From positions 62,001-126,000 of the forward strand of contig JAQURG010000002.1 in the NCBI GenBank assembly GCA_028715725.1: a stretch of 64,000 nucleotides of DNA, given 5' to 3'. The stretch is from Methylococcales bacterium (GTDB lineage Bacteria; Pseudomonadota; Gammaproteobacteria; Methylococcales; Methylomonadaceae). The position numbers and the translations under genes were made by a program. Below are positions 1 through 9,075 of this stretch, one piece after another; the first letter of the stretch is position 1, and every line of letters begins with the position of its first letter. The notes under the pieces are model-generated. The model saw only the letters and a list, made by a program, of their open reading frames with translations, was not told the DNA's origin and did not search any database.

Positions 1-1242
1 GTTAATCACTTTAAATTGATCCAGATCCATATAGCACAAGGCATGTACAGAATTATCCACATGAACCAGTTTTACCAATTCATTAATATATCTATCGAAT
101 TCACTGCGGTTTGCAAGCCCTGTTAATGCGTCATGGCTGGCTTGATAAGCAATTTTATTACTCAATGTACGGGCTTCTGTAATATCTTCGCAAACGACCA
201 ATAAACTGCTCTGCTGATTTTCATTTTCAAACAATTTAGCCGTTGCCCTGACCCAAATATTGTGACCATTATGAGCAACCAGACTGAATCCCTGTTTATG
301 CACCAACAATGGACTTGCCATACAACGCCTGATCAGACTCTGCATATTTGGGGAATCATTCGGAAGAATAAAATCAAAGATAAAACGATCCTGCAATTCT
401 TCAACTGTTAAACCCAATTGTTTAGCGCCCGTATGATTAACTGATAAAATACGACCATCATCCTTTAGATTAAACACCATCGTCGGATTGTCATTATAAA
501 GCGTCAAATACCGGTTTTTAGCGCGTATCAAGGAGTGATTTTGGGTTTCAACGGTATTAATTAAATCATTAAATGCATCAACCAGGACACCCAACTCATC
601 GTTATTCACTTTAAGAGCCCGCAATGAATAATTCTTCGTGTCACTGATAGCGTTAACCGTGTTCACCAGTTTTTTAATGGGCGATGAAATAAATCTTAAC
701 AAGGGTGAGGATAAAATAAAGGTAAATATCGACACACCTACCAATACTATAAACAGCAGTCCGGTAAACTGTATTTTTCGCCAGTAGGCCTGAGTAAAAT
801 CAGCATGGATATAAACTGTACCCAGCATGTCTGCATCAACAACAATTGGCTCGACTACAAATAAGTAGACTTTTTCAAAGCGGGTATTTTCATATTTAAT
901 AGAAGCAGGACAGGTTAATGCTTCAGAGCTGGCTTTTGATAATTGAGAAAAAACACCGCCATGCGCATCATAAAGACAGGCAACCAGTAATTCCGGCATG
1001 GCATTAAGTACTGCAAGGTTCTCCTTGCCTAACTCTTTATCATCATAGAGTAAGGCTGCGGTACTGCGGTTACCTATAAGGGCCGCCAATGTTGACAAGT
1101 CATCACGGGTATTTTTCTTAAACTCGCTAAGTTCAAGCAATATCAGGAATATGCCTGCAAATATTAATGAAATCACACTGGGGAAAATTAGTGTCAGCAA
1201 CAGCTTTTGTTTTATGGATAAACCGCGGATCTTGTCAATCAC
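1..1242 (-). CDS. HAMP-PAS-GGDEF membrane diguanylate cyclase (partial, runs off left edge)
   Basis: The last 414 codons before the window edge encode a membrane signalling protein that would make cyclic di-GMP from GTP. From the N-terminus: a TM helix, a periplasmic sensor of about 130 residues, a second TM helix, a HAMP domain (about residues 180-235), a PAS domain (about 240-365) and the start of GGDEF (DALTGLANR from about residue 371, then YMDLDQFKVIN at the edge). The signature GGDEF residues and any EAL domain lie outside the window. I chose the GTG start because it overlaps the upstream yfiR-like gene by 8 bases (GTGATTGA), which implies translational coupling. A YfiR-type periplasmic protein followed by a HAMP-GGDEF protein matches the Pseudomonas YfiR-YfiN (TpbB) arrangement, where YfiR represses the cyclase. 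That pairing here is inference. Confidence 0.88.
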   Translation of the reverse strand, partial: MIDKIRGLSIKQKLLLTLIFPSVISLIFAGIFLILLELSEFKKNTRDDLSTLAALIGNRSTAALLYDDKELGKENLAVLNAMPELLVACLYDAHGGVFSQLSKASSEALTCPASIKYENTRFEKVYLFVVEPIVVDADMLGTVYIHADFTQAYWRKIQFTGLLFIVLVGVSIFTFILSSPLLRFISSPIKKLVNTVNAISDTKNYSLRALKVNNDELGVLVDAFNDLINTVETQNHSLIRAKNRYLTLYNDNPTMVFNLKDDGRILSVNHTGAKQLGLTVEELQDRFIFDFILPNDSPNMQSLIRRCMASPLLVHKQGFSLVAHNGHNIWVRATAKLFENENQQSSLLVVCEDITEARTLSNKIAYQASHDALTGLANRSEFDRYINELVKLVHVDNSVHALCYMDLDQFKVIN

Positions 1243-1798
1243 TGTTACCCCCCTCAATCACTTCGGAGACTTCCAGTAATTTCGCGCTGACTTTCAATTC
1301 ACTCTGCTTAATCTTTTTCAGATTAATCTGTAATTTTATTTTGCCTTCCTTATTAATAAAACCAATCATTCCGCCTTGCATTGCAAAGTTATCACCCTCA
1401 CCCACTGTTAATGTTTTATCAATGTCCCGGATAATCAGCGTATTTTTACCGGTAATCTCTTTAGTAACAGAACCCATAGAGGCGCTAAGAAAGATAATAT
1501 GACAATGAGGCTTATTATTTGTGCGTTTAAGGGCGTCAAGGCTATCAAATCTCAATAATTTAATAGATCGCCCAAAGGCTGTACGTTTCTCAATGGGATC
1601 AATTAATTCGCCAAAAGGATCCTCTCCCAGAATACAGAGATTAAAGGTCTCAGAATTAATTTCCGGCCAGGTTACAAATTTAGTGAAGTTATATAAATAA
1701 CCGGCCTTTATTTTATATTCAACAGAAGCCTCATCTGCAAACAGCAATTGTGAAAATAATAAACACCATAAAATCCATAACCAACTGAAGACTTTCAT
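1235..1798 (-). CDS. YfiR/DUF4154 family periplasmic protein
   Basis: This 187-residue protein has a signal peptide (hydrophobic residues 4-20, likely cleavage after FADE) followed by a YfiR/DUF4154 domain. Family hallmarks visible are YKIKAGYLYNFTKFVTWP near the N-terminus, the LCILGEDPFG strand, and the GGMIGFINKEGKIKLQIN segment near the C-terminus. In Pseudomonas, YfiR sits in the periplasm and restrains the diguanylate cyclase YfiN in response to redox or envelope state. Here the downstream overlapping gene is a HAMP-PAS-GGDEF cyclase, so the same negative control is likely but not shown. No YfiB-like OmpA-domain gene is visible in the window. The two genes overlap by 8 nt. Confidence 0.88.
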   Translation of the reverse strand: MKVFSWLWILWCLLFSQLLFADEASVEYKIKAGYLYNFTKFVTWPEINSETFNLCILGEDPFGELIDPIEKRTAFGRSIKLLRFDSLDALKRTNNKPHCHIIFLSASMGSVTKEITGKNTLIIRDIDKTLTVGEGDNFAMQGGMIGFINKEGKIKLQINLKKIKQSELKVSAKLLEVSEVIEGGNSD

Positions 1799-1903
1799 TT
1801 CTTCATATTAAGTAGGTTGTAAAAGGAGTGCGATTCTGCAATGTTGTACCCATACCTTCTAATTATCGGTAAAATTAAGCTTAATCTATAACAGCCGGGC
1901 TGA

Positions 1904-3208
1904 CTATTTGACAAAACTCTTTTTCATCACTCTTATCATATAGTCATGATCCAGCACCCCGGCACTTTCCCTGATACTGTGCATGGCCCACATCGGACAT
2001 CCGACATCAATAGCTCGAATGCCCAATCTGGCTGACGTTATTGGCCCAATTGTACTGCCGCAAGACAAATCGCTACGATGCGAATATCTCTGATAGGGCA
2101 CACTTGCCTGTTCGCACCAATCAATAAACATTGCCTGGGAAACACCTTCTGTGCTGTATCGATGACTGGCATTAACTTTAATCACAGGTCCTTTATTCAC
2201 TAAAACTTTATGTTCCGGATCATAGGCTGAAGGAAAACTGGGCTGATAAGCATGCGCCATATCGGCACTTATTAAAAAACTTTGCGCCAATGCTCTGGCA
2301 AAATCTTCTCTATCGCACTCAGATGCTGATGCAATACGCTCAAGAACATCAGTAAGAAAGCTGCCGCCTGCACCTTTATTGCTCTCACTGCCGATTTCTT
2401 CATGATCGAAAAAGGCGCAAACCAGAGTATTATCGTTTTCCAGAACCGCGTCATCCAGCAGGGCCTGTAATGCAGCATGGCATGAGGCCAGATTATCCAA
2501 TTGACTATCAGCGTAAAACTCATCATTTCCTCCCCAGAGTACGCCCTTCTGGGTGTCGTACACGGCCAGATCCCAAGACAGAATGCGCTCTGCATCACAA
2601 CCTAACTGCTCTTGCACAAGCTGTAAAAAATAAGCTTGCGGCAGACATTCGTCAGCCAATACCGATAAAATTAAAGGCAATTCATTCTGCTTATGAAGCT
2701 TTAGGCCCTCTTCATTAACCGCCCTGTTCATATGGATTGCCAGATTGGGCAATCGTAACAATGGCCTTTCAAATTTTACTAACGAGCTAACTAGGTGGTT
2801 TTGTTCATCTTTATAACTGATCCGTCCGGCAAGGCTTAAATCCCTATCTGTAAAGGTAGCAAGTATAGGCCCGCCATAAACTTCGACGTTCAGTCTTAAC
2901 AAGCCATCCATGATACTCGCGGCATTCGGCTTTATTCTTAAGCCGGGAGAATCAGTATGTGCGCCGATTATTTTAAAGCCCGTTTCAACTAACGGCTTTT
3001 GCCCCTGCACAAAAATAATAATAGAGGAATGATCACGTATCACATAATAACGCCCACCCGGCTCCAATACCCATTTTTCTTTTTCATCCAGTTTAATAAA
3101 CTGAAAAACCGCAAGCTGGGCTTCGATATTTTTAACCGCATGCCACGGACTGGGACTGGAATCAATAAAATTCAGTAAGTTTTGTACCTGTTGTTGAGCA
3201 CTCATCAT
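1904..3208 (-). CDS. apeB: M18 family aminopeptidase
   Basis: A 434-residue cytosolic zinc aminopeptidase of family M18, which removes N-terminal (often acidic) residues from peptides. The whole family length is present, starting with the typical [15 protein letters not shown]. Metal-ligand motifs visible are [38 protein letters not shown] and the C-terminal [12 protein letters not shown]. The ATG overlaps the stop of msrB by four bases (ATGA), so the two genes form a coupled pair transcribed leftward. Family assignment is strong. The substrate preference is not readable from sequence. Confidence 0.95.
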   Translation of the reverse strand: MMSAQQQVQNLLNFIDSSPSPWHAVKNIEAQLAVFQFIKLDEKEKWVLEPGGRYYVIRDHSSIIIFVQGQKPLVETGFKIIGAHTDSPGLRIKPNAASIMDGLLRLNVEVYGGPILATFTDRDLSLAGRISYKDEQNHLVSSLVKFERPLLRLPNLAIHMNRAVNEEGLKLHKQNELPLILSVLADECLPQAYFLQLVQEQLGCDAERILSWDLAVYDTQKGVLWGGNDEFYADSQLDNLASCHAALQALLDDAVLENDNTLVCAFFDHEEIGSESNKGAGGSFLTDVLERIASASECDREDFARALAQSFLISADMAHAYQPSFPSAYDPEHKVLVNKGPVIKVNASHRYSTEGVSQAMFIDWCEQASVPYQRYSHRSDLSCGSTIGPITSARLGIRAIDVGCPMWAMHSIRESAGVLDHDYMIRVMKKSFVK

Positions 3209-3600
3209 TTCTCTTTAAAATCCAGAGCGGCGGAGTTAATGCAATAACGCAGCCCGGTAGGTTTCGGGCCATCTTCAAATACATGGCCTAAATGTGCATC
3301 ACAGACTTTACAGGTCACTTCAACCCTGCGCATCCCATGACTCGTATCAACCTGCTCTTTCACGCTACCGCCCGGCAAGTCGGACCAGAAACTTGGCCAT
3401 CCGGAACCTGAATCATACTTAGTATCCGAGTCAAACAAGGGACTGCCGCAACAGATACAATAATACATGCCCTTCTTTTTATAATCGGTATATTTCCCTG
3501 TAAAGGGCGGCTCGGTACCCTTTAACCGGCAAATGCTAAATTGTTCCGGCGTTAACTTATCCAGCCACTTTTCATCATTAGAGGTTGTTTTATCTATCAT
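3205..3600 (-). CDS. msrB: Peptide-methionine (R)-S-oxide reductase MsrB
   Basis: A 131-residue stand-alone MsrB, which reduces methionine-R-sulfoxide in proteins after oxidative damage. Structural zinc ligands are Cys48/Cys51 and Cys97/Cys100. The catalytic cysteine is Cys120 in RYCIN, and GSGWPSF and GHVFEDGP match the family core. The position that carries a resolving cysteine in some members (GCGWPSF) is serine here (Ser66), as in MsrBs regenerated another way. It is the first gene of a two-gene unit with apeB (4-nt overlap). The length is normal for the single-domain form and no signal peptide is seen, so it is probably cytosolic. Confidence 0.95.
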   Translation of the reverse strand: MIDKTTSNDEKWLDKLTPEQFSICRLKGTEPPFTGKYTDYKKKGMYYCICCGSPLFDSDTKYDSGSGWPSFWSDLPGGSVKEQVDTSHGMRRVEVTCKVCDAHLGHVFEDGPKPTGLRYCINSAALDFKEK

Positions 3601-3885
3601 AGCCCCTCACTTTTCACGCTATTAAATTTTATATTGTACCCGCTCCAAACAGCATTGCCAAAAGTTCAAAAACAAGCTTTTATCAGAACGAACCTTACCA
3701 GCCTCTTCAATGCTACCTCACTTTATCACGATCACCAGATTCATCATGTAATGATTGCGTCATTGCTTCAATTCCTTACTGCTACCAGAAGGGCAGTTAT
3801 AGCGTTCCGCTTTTAATTATATTGAAAATTCAGCACCGGATTATGGATAAGATACAATATATATGTTAACCAGAGGTATCTGCAG

Positions 3886-4637
3886 ATGTTTCGATTAAGC
3901 CACTATATGCAGGAGCTCTTGAACCCGACGCCGTTAAGACCTGCCCGAAAAACTGCACGGTATTCATTTATGCCTGGAAAAAGGCATTAAAGCAGGCATT
4001 CGTTTTACCATGACCCAGGACAACGCCAGCGATTTTCCAGTCTTGTTAAAGTTAATGGACGATAACGACATAGACAAATTTTATTTATCGCATTTGAATT
4101 ATGGCGGCCGCGGCAATAGAAACCGTAAAGATGACGCCCATTTCGACATGACGCGAAACGCTATGGATTTGATGTTTAAAACTTGCTATGACTGGCTTAA
4201 GGCCGGAAAAGACTACGAATTTGTTACCGGTAATAATGATGCCGATGCTGTTTATTTTCTGCATTGGGTAACCAGACATTTCCCGGATAAGGCAGAGCAT
4301 ATCAAAGCCAAACTGGAACAATGGGGGGTAGTGCTTCAGGAGTCAATGTCGCCAATACCGACAACCTGGACAATGTTCATCCTGATACATTCTGGTGGCA
4401 TTATGATTGGGGCAACGTCAAGAAGAGCCTGTTCTCCGAGATATGGAAAGACATTCTGACCCGCTAATGGCCGGCCTTAAACAAATTCCAAAACCGTTGG
4501 AGTGCCATTGTGTAAGCTGCTTTTACCACAGTATCTGCAATGGCAATACACGCGTCCGGGCCGCACAGACAACGTCAAACTACTGGCTGAAGATCCGCTG
4601 TTATCTGACTGACATTGAAATAGCAGAGCCTGGATAA
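3886..4637 (+). pseudogene. nirJ: nirJ-like heme d1 biosynthesis radical SAM gene, multiply broken
   Basis: Pieces of NirJ can be read in order across three frames. The N-terminus MFRLSHYMQELLNPTPLRP starts at 3886 behind an AGAGG ribosome site. The reading then jumps straight to KAGIRFTMTQDNASDFP, so the radical SAM core with its CxxxCxxC cluster is missing. TGNNDADAVYFLHWV and KLEQWG follow near 4210-4325. A shift at the G-run near 4325 leads to SGVNVANTDNLDNVHPDTFW, then another shift near 4455 leads to PLMAGLKQIPKPLE and CNGNTRVRAAQ. Those late motifs are typical of NirJ (recognised from family knowledge, not searched). With the core deleted and at least three frame breaks, it cannot make active enzyme. 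NirJ serves cytochrome cd1 nitrite reductase, whereas this genome carries copper NirK at 30.8 kb. Confidence 0.85.
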
Positions 4638-4783
4638 TTTTATAAGCCTGAAGAAGCGGAAGTACAGATAGCCAAAAATGGAGGTTCAAACGTTGGCATC
4701 TACTCTTCTGTTTACGCTCATACAAGTGGTCTTAAAAAGAAAGACAAGACCCTCCTAATGCTGTTTTATGATGTTCATTGGCC

Positions 4784-4797
4784 TATAATCAACAACA
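4784..4797 (+). promoter_or_regulatory. Putative -10 element of a leaderless cysB promoter
   Basis: A perfect TATAAT (4784-4789) lies only eight bases before the cysB ATG, and there is no recognisable ribosome-binding site between them. A transcript from this -10 would begin at or next to the start codon. The -35 hexamer is not obvious. Reading is direct; the leaderless interpretation is inference. Confidence 0.45.
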
Positions 4798-5715
4798 ATG
4801 AAATTACATCAATTACGTTATATTTATGAAATAGCCCGCCAAGGCTTGAATGTGTCTCAAGCCGCCGAGGTTTTGCATACATCGCAGTCCGGCGTCAGTA
4901 AAGCTTGTCAACTGCTGGAAGATGAGCTTAATCTTCAAATTTTCCAGCGCCACGGTAAGCGGCTTACCGGCATTACTGAACCGGGCAAAATTATTTTAAG
5001 TCTGGCAGAGCGCGTCATGAGCGAGCTTGAGAATATCACCCGCGTAGGAGAAGAATTCACTCAAAAAAAGACTGGTACGCTGACTGTCGCAACTACTCAT
5101 ACCCAGGCACGCTATCGCCTGCCTAACGCAGTAAAAGCTTTTATGCAGCATTATCCGGAGGTTACGCTTCATATACATCAGGGCAACCCGACTCAAGTCG
5201 CGGAACAGGTAGTCAGAGGCGAAGCCGATATCGGCATCGCAACCGAAGCCATTAGCACTTATGACAAACTGCTTTGTTTACCTTGCTATCGCTGGAACCG
5301 CTGCATAATCACACCGCACAATCATCCATTACACAGCGATTTACCGCTGACGCTGGAAAAAATTACCCGCTATCCATTAATCACTTATGATTTTGCCTTT
5401 ACCGGCGGCTCTTTGGTCAGTCAGGTGTTTAGCGAAGCAGGGCTAGAGCCTAATGTCGTATTAACGGCGATTGATGCGGACGTCATTAAAACTTATGTAA
5501 ACCTTGGGTTAGGTATCGGTTTGCTGGCCAATATTGCCTACGACCCGGAGCGTGATGAAAGTTTAAATATGCTGGATGCTTCACATCTATTTCCTGACAG
5601 CATCACTTATCTTGGCGTGCGCCGTAATGCTTTTCTACGCGGCTATATGTATGAGTTTATTCGACTGCTCGCTCCCCAGTTTGATCGTAAGGCCGTGGAC
5701 AAAGCGCTTAAATGA
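4798..5715 (+). CDS. cysB: CysB-type LysR transcriptional regulator
   Basis: A 305-residue LysR-family activator. The N-terminal winged helix-turn-helix (about residues 3-62, NVSQAAEVLHTSQSGVSK) is followed by a periplasmic-binding-protein-like effector domain from about 92. The residues that contact sulfate in the enterobacterial CysB structure fall at the same numbers here: Thr100, Thr102, Gln103, Thr149 and Thr202. This supports true CysB, the regulator of sulfur assimilation responding to N-acetylserine or sulfate, rather than a generic LysR. It overlaps the downstream ABC ATPase gene by four bases (ATGA), an unusual partner. The protein is slightly shorter at the C-terminus than the 324-residue E. 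coli protein. Confidence 0.92.
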   Translation: MKLHQLRYIYEIARQGLNVSQAAEVLHTSQSGVSKACQLLEDELNLQIFQRHGKRLTGITEPGKIILSLAERVMSELENITRVGEEFTQKKTGTLTVATTHTQARYRLPNAVKAFMQHYPEVTLHIHQGNPTQVAEQVVRGEADIGIATEAISTYDKLLCLPCYRWNRCIITPHNHPLHSDLPLTLEKITRYPLITYDFAFTGGSLVSQVFSEAGLEPNVVLTAIDADVIKTYVNLGLGIGLLANIAYDPERDESLNMLDASHLFPDSITYLGVRRNAFLRGYMYEFIRLLAPQFDRKAVDKALK

Positions 5716-6689
5716 AGCATGCCTATCAGCTGGATAATCTGCGCTTTTATTATGGCAAAAAGATGGCATTGGCTTTACCCGACCTGAAGGTTACTGCCGG
5801 CAAGGTTACTGCGCTGATAGGCTCCAACGGTTGCGGTAAAAGCACCTTGCTTAATTTGCTGGCCTTCCTGGAGTCTCCCAATACTGGAAAAATAGCTTTT
5901 TTTGGTGATCAGGTTAGGCCTGAAAAGCTGTTCAGCTATAGAAAACGTATCGGTTATCTGCCGCAAAAACCCTACCTGCTCCGCGGCACGGTAATGGATA
6001 ATCTCAAGCTTGCGTTAAAGTTGCATGGCACATCCAGAGCTTTATGGCAAAAAAGCATGAATGAAGCGCTTGAACGACTTGATATCTCTCATCTTGGTGC
6101 ACAGCAAACTTCACATTTATCCGGAGGCGAGCTGCAAAAATCAGCGCTGGCGAGAATATTAGTCACTGAACCCGAAGTTTTATTGCTCGATGAACCGTTC
6201 GGCCACCTGGATCAGGCTAGTTGCGAGCAACTGGAAAAGTTTATAAAGGGAAGTCAACAAACGCTAGTCTTTAGCACTCATGACCGTTTACAAGGTTTGG
6301 CCCTGGCTGATGACATGATTTCTCTGGTTGCAGGCGCCCGGATTAAATCCCCGCTCATCAATCTGTATCACGGCTGTTGCATCAATCATATTTTCCATAC
6401 CGGTAAAATAAACATCCTCCTCACCAGTGACATACAGAACTGCCGGCATGTTTCAATTGACCCTCATGAGATCGTTTTATCCAGACAAGCACTGGTTTCC
6501 AGTATTCGCAACCAATTTCAGGGCAGGGTTGTAACTATTTCTGAGGAAAGCGGCAAAGTCAGAATAGCCGTTTCCGCCGGAGAACTTTTTCAGGCGTTAA
6601 TTACTTATGAAGCCCTTCATGAGCTGGCAATCAACCTGGGCGACACAGTCTGGGTCAACTTTAAATCAAATTCGGTTACTGCTTTCTAA
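5712..6689 (+). CDS. ABC transporter ATP-binding protein with C-terminal TOBE-like domain (TupC/ModC type)
   Basis: A 325-residue ABC ATPase. Walker A is GSNGCGKST (residues 37-45), the signature is LSGGE (136-140), Walker B is VLLLDE (156-161), with the switch histidine at 190. After the nucleotide-binding domain about 110 residues remain, including a segment (about 245-325) that resembles the TOBE/Mop fold of oxyanion importers. Together with the overlap with cysB this suggests tungstate, molybdate or sulfate uptake. No permease or binding-protein gene is adjacent, so it must work with subunits encoded elsewhere or act as a lone regulator-linked ATPase. Substrate is inference. Confidence 0.8.
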   Translation: MKHAYQLDNLRFYYGKKMALALPDLKVTAGKVTALIGSNGCGKSTLLNLLAFLESPNTGKIAFFGDQVRPEKLFSYRKRIGYLPQKPYLLRGTVMDNLKLALKLHGTSRALWQKSMNEALERLDISHLGAQQTSHLSGGELQKSALARILVTEPEVLLLDEPFGHLDQASCEQLEKFIKGSQQTLVFSTHDRLQGLALADDMISLVAGARIKSPLINLYHGCCINHIFHTGKINILLTSDIQNCRHVSIDPHEIVLSRQALVSSIRNQFQGRVVTISEESGKVRIAVSAGELFQALITYEALHELAINLGDTVWVNFKSNSVTAF

Positions 6690-6757
6690 ACTGGGGCCAT
6701 TCGGATTATTATGCTAACCATTTTATTAACTGTGGCCGATGATTATGACGATGTCTT

Positions 6758-6928
6758 ATGAAAACCAGTAAATTATTTCTTTTTTTAGCCGCGTATTCCG
6801 CCTTGACAGCCTGCGGACAACCCGGACCGCTTTATCTGCCGGGAACAGCTCCGCCTATTCATGTAGAGCCTGAGCCTAAGCCCGAACCCCAACCCCAACC
6901 TGAACCAAAATCAGAACCCAAAAAATAA
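6758..6928 (+). CDS. lptM: LptM (YifL) small LPS-assembly lipoprotein
   Basis: A 56-residue lipoprotein. It has a short signal peptide ending in the lipobox LTAC (Cys19), then the conserved GQPGPLYLP segment that marks LptM/YifL, then a proline- and glutamate-rich tail (EPEPKPEPQPQPEPK). LptM assists oxidative maturation and assembly of the LptDE translocon at the outer membrane in E. coli. Its place just before lysA and dapF matches the usual yifL-dapF neighbourhood. The lysA ATG follows seven bases after the stop, so the genes are likely one transcript. Confidence 0.9.
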   Translation: MKTSKLFLFLAAYSALTACGQPGPLYLPGTAPPIHVEPEPKPEPQPQPEPKSEPKK

Positions 6929-6934
6929 CATACA

Positions 6935-8182
6935 ATGGATTATTTTAACTACCGAAACAATGAGCTTTTTGCTGAAGATATTGCTGTACAAGACATCGTG
7001 TATAAATATGGCAGCCCTTGCTATATTTATTCCAGAGCCACGCTGGAAAGACACTGGAAAGCATTTGATCAGGCCTTTGGCGAGAAAGCGCATTTAATCT
7101 GTTATGCCGTAAAAGCCAATTCCAATATTGCTATTCTTAATCTGCTGGCACGTTTAGGCTCAGGCTTTGATATTGTTTCGCTGGGTGAACTTAAACGCGT
7201 CATTCAAGCGGGCGGAGATCCCGGAAAAATTGTCTTTTCCGGCGTTGGTAAACGTGAGGATGAAATTTTAGCGGCGCTAAAAATGGGCATACGCTGTTTT
7301 AATATTGAAGTCAGCGGCGAACTGGACCGGATTAACCAGCTTGCAGGACATTTAGGCGTTATCGCGCCGGTTTCTTTTCGAGTTAATCCCGATGTCGATG
7401 CCAAAACACATCCTTATATTTCCACAGGTTTAAAAGAAAACAAATTCGGCATTAATATCGAACAGGCATTGATCCAATATCATCGTGCAGCCGCTATGCC
7501 CAATATCAATGTTATCGGCATAGATTGCCATATCGGCTCGCAACTTACAGAAATGCGGCCTTTTCTGGATGCGCTGGATAAAATTCTTGACTTGATTTCA
7601 ATTCTGAAAACCGACGGCATTCATTTGCATCATCTGGATTTGGGCGGCGGACTCGGCATTCGTTATAACGACGAGCAACCGCCCGAACCTGCAGAATATA
7701 TCACGGCGGTTCTGGAACGGCTTGGCGACACCGGTTTTGAAATTCTGCTGGAACCCGGCCGCGCTATCGTCGGTAACGCCGGCATTCTGGTGACTCAGGT
7801 TGAATATCTGAAGCCTACGGCCCATAAAAACTTTGCTATCGTCGATGCGGCTATGAATGATCTGGTGCGCCCCTCGCTTTATAGCGCCTGGCAGGAAATT
7901 ATCCCTGTTAACAAGCAGAGCAGTGCATCGCTGGAATGCTGGGATGTCGTCGGACCCGTCTGTGAAACCGGTGATTTTTTGGGCAAGAACCGCGATCTTA
8001 AATTATCTCAGGGTGATCTGTTGGCAATACGCTCATCGGGTGCTTATGGTTTTTCCATGAGCTCCAGTTATAATTCCAGGCCACGCATTGCCGAGTTGAT
8101 GGTTGATGGCAACGCGTTGCACCTGATCAGAGAAAGAGAAACCATTGCACAACTTTGGGCGGGTGAACATTTATTACCCTGA
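6935..8182 (+). CDS. lysA: Diaminopimelate decarboxylase
   Basis: A 415-residue fold-type III PLP enzyme that decarboxylates meso-diaminopimelate to L-lysine, the final step of lysine synthesis. The PLP lysine is Lys60 in ICYAVKANSN. The phosphate-binding glycine loop DLGGGLGIRY, the LEPGRAIVGNAG strand and the active-site VCETGDFL are all present, as is the C-terminal AYGFSMSSSYNSRPR. Length is normal. It lies between lptM and dapF, all rightward, consistent with a DAP/lysine operon. Confidence 0.97.
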   Translation: MDYFNYRNNELFAEDIAVQDIVYKYGSPCYIYSRATLERHWKAFDQAFGEKAHLICYAVKANSNIAILNLLARLGSGFDIVSLGELKRVIQAGGDPGKIVFSGVGKREDEILAALKMGIRCFNIEVSGELDRINQLAGHLGVIAPVSFRVNPDVDAKTHPYISTGLKENKFGINIEQALIQYHRAAAMPNINVIGIDCHIGSQLTEMRPFLDALDKILDLISILKTDGIHLHHLDLGGGLGIRYNDEQPPEPAEYITAVLERLGDTGFEILLEPGRAIVGNAGILVTQVEYLKPTAHKNFAIVDAAMNDLVRPSLYSAWQEIIPVNKQSSASLECWDVVGPVCETGDFLGKNRDLKLSQGDLLAIRSSGAYGFSMSSSYNSRPRIAELMVDGNALHLIRERETIAQLWAGEHLLP

Positions 8183-8247
8183 TTACAATCACCGGGTTGT
8201 ACTATTACGCTACCCGGCCATAAATCAAGCTATAAGAAAGATTTACA

Positions 8248-9075
8248 ATGATCAACTTTACTAAAATGCACGGCCTCGGTAATGATTTTGTGGTCATTGA
8301 CGCTATCAATCAGCAAATAGCCTTAACTTCTGAACAAGTCCGGTTCATGTCTGACCGTCACTTCGGTATCGGTTTTGACCAGCTGTTATTAGCTGAAAAG
8401 TCCGTCAGCCCCGGTGCCGACTTTAAATATCGAATTTTTAACGCCGATGGCGGCGAAGTTTCGCAATGTGGCAATGGCGCGCGCTGTTTTGCCCGCTTTG
8501 TACGCGATAAAGAGCTGTCTGATAAAGACGAAATACGCGTAGATACTAACGCAGGCCAACTGTTGCTGCGTTTTAGTGAAGAGGGTCAGATTACTGTCAA
8601 TATGGGCATTCCCAAGCACAGTCCTGCTGAAATTCCTCTGCTTGCCGAACAGGAATCACTGCTTTATAAAGTATGGGTGAACGGAGCTGAGCAAGCTTTT
8701 GCCGCCGTTTCCATAGGTAATCCACATGCCGTTATTCAAGTTAATGATATTAAAAACGCACCCGTAGCGGATTTTGGTCAAGCCCTGGAAAGTCATGCTG
8801 TTTTTCCGGAACACGCCAATATCGGTTTTATGCAAATTATAGACCGGGACTTTATTAAACTGCGTGTTTATGAGCGAGGCGCTTCTGAAACTCTGGCTTG
8901 CGGCAGTGGCGCATGTGCCGCCGTCGTGGTCGGCATCGAGCAAAATCTGCTGAATCATAATGTCTGCGTAGAATTGCCGGGCGGCCGTTTAAAGATAAAT
9001 TGGCCGGGTCGTGGACAAGCCGTTTTTATGACGGGGCCTGCCGCTTCTGTTTTCGACGGAATTATCGACCTATGA
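8248..9075 (+). CDS. dapF: Diaminopimelate epimerase
   Basis: A 275-residue, cofactor-independent epimerase that interconverts LL- and meso-diaminopimelate, feeding both peptidoglycan and lysine. The two catalytic cysteines are Cys74 (QCGNGARC) and Cys218 (ACGSGAC). It begins MINFTKMHGLGNDFVVID, typical of the family. Its TGA overlaps the ATG of the DUF484 gene (ATGA), so translation of that gene is probably coupled. Sixty-five bases separate it from lysA with no clear terminator. Confidence 0.97.
   Translation: MINFTKMHGLGNDFVVIDAINQQIALTSEQVRFMSDRHFGIGFDQLLLAEKSVSPGADFKYRIFNADGGEVSQCGNGARCFARFVRDKELSDKDEIRVDTNAGQLLLRFSEEGQITVNMGIPKHSPAEIPLLAEQESLLYKVWVNGAEQAFAAVSIGNPHAVIQVNDIKNAPVADFGQALESHAVFPEHANIGFMQIIDRDFIKLRVYERGASETLACGSGACAAVVVGIEQNLLNHNVCVELPGGRLKINWPGRGQAVFMTGPAASVFDGIIDL

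Noticed and set aside
3634..3816. Open 60-codon frame upstream of the nirJ remnant
   Set aside because: No ribosome site, no recognisable motif and it overlaps the msrB promoter region; probably chance.
4010..4459. Apparent 149-residue intact gene
   Set aside because: It is the middle of broken nirJ; its last 35 codons are out of frame with the family sequence.
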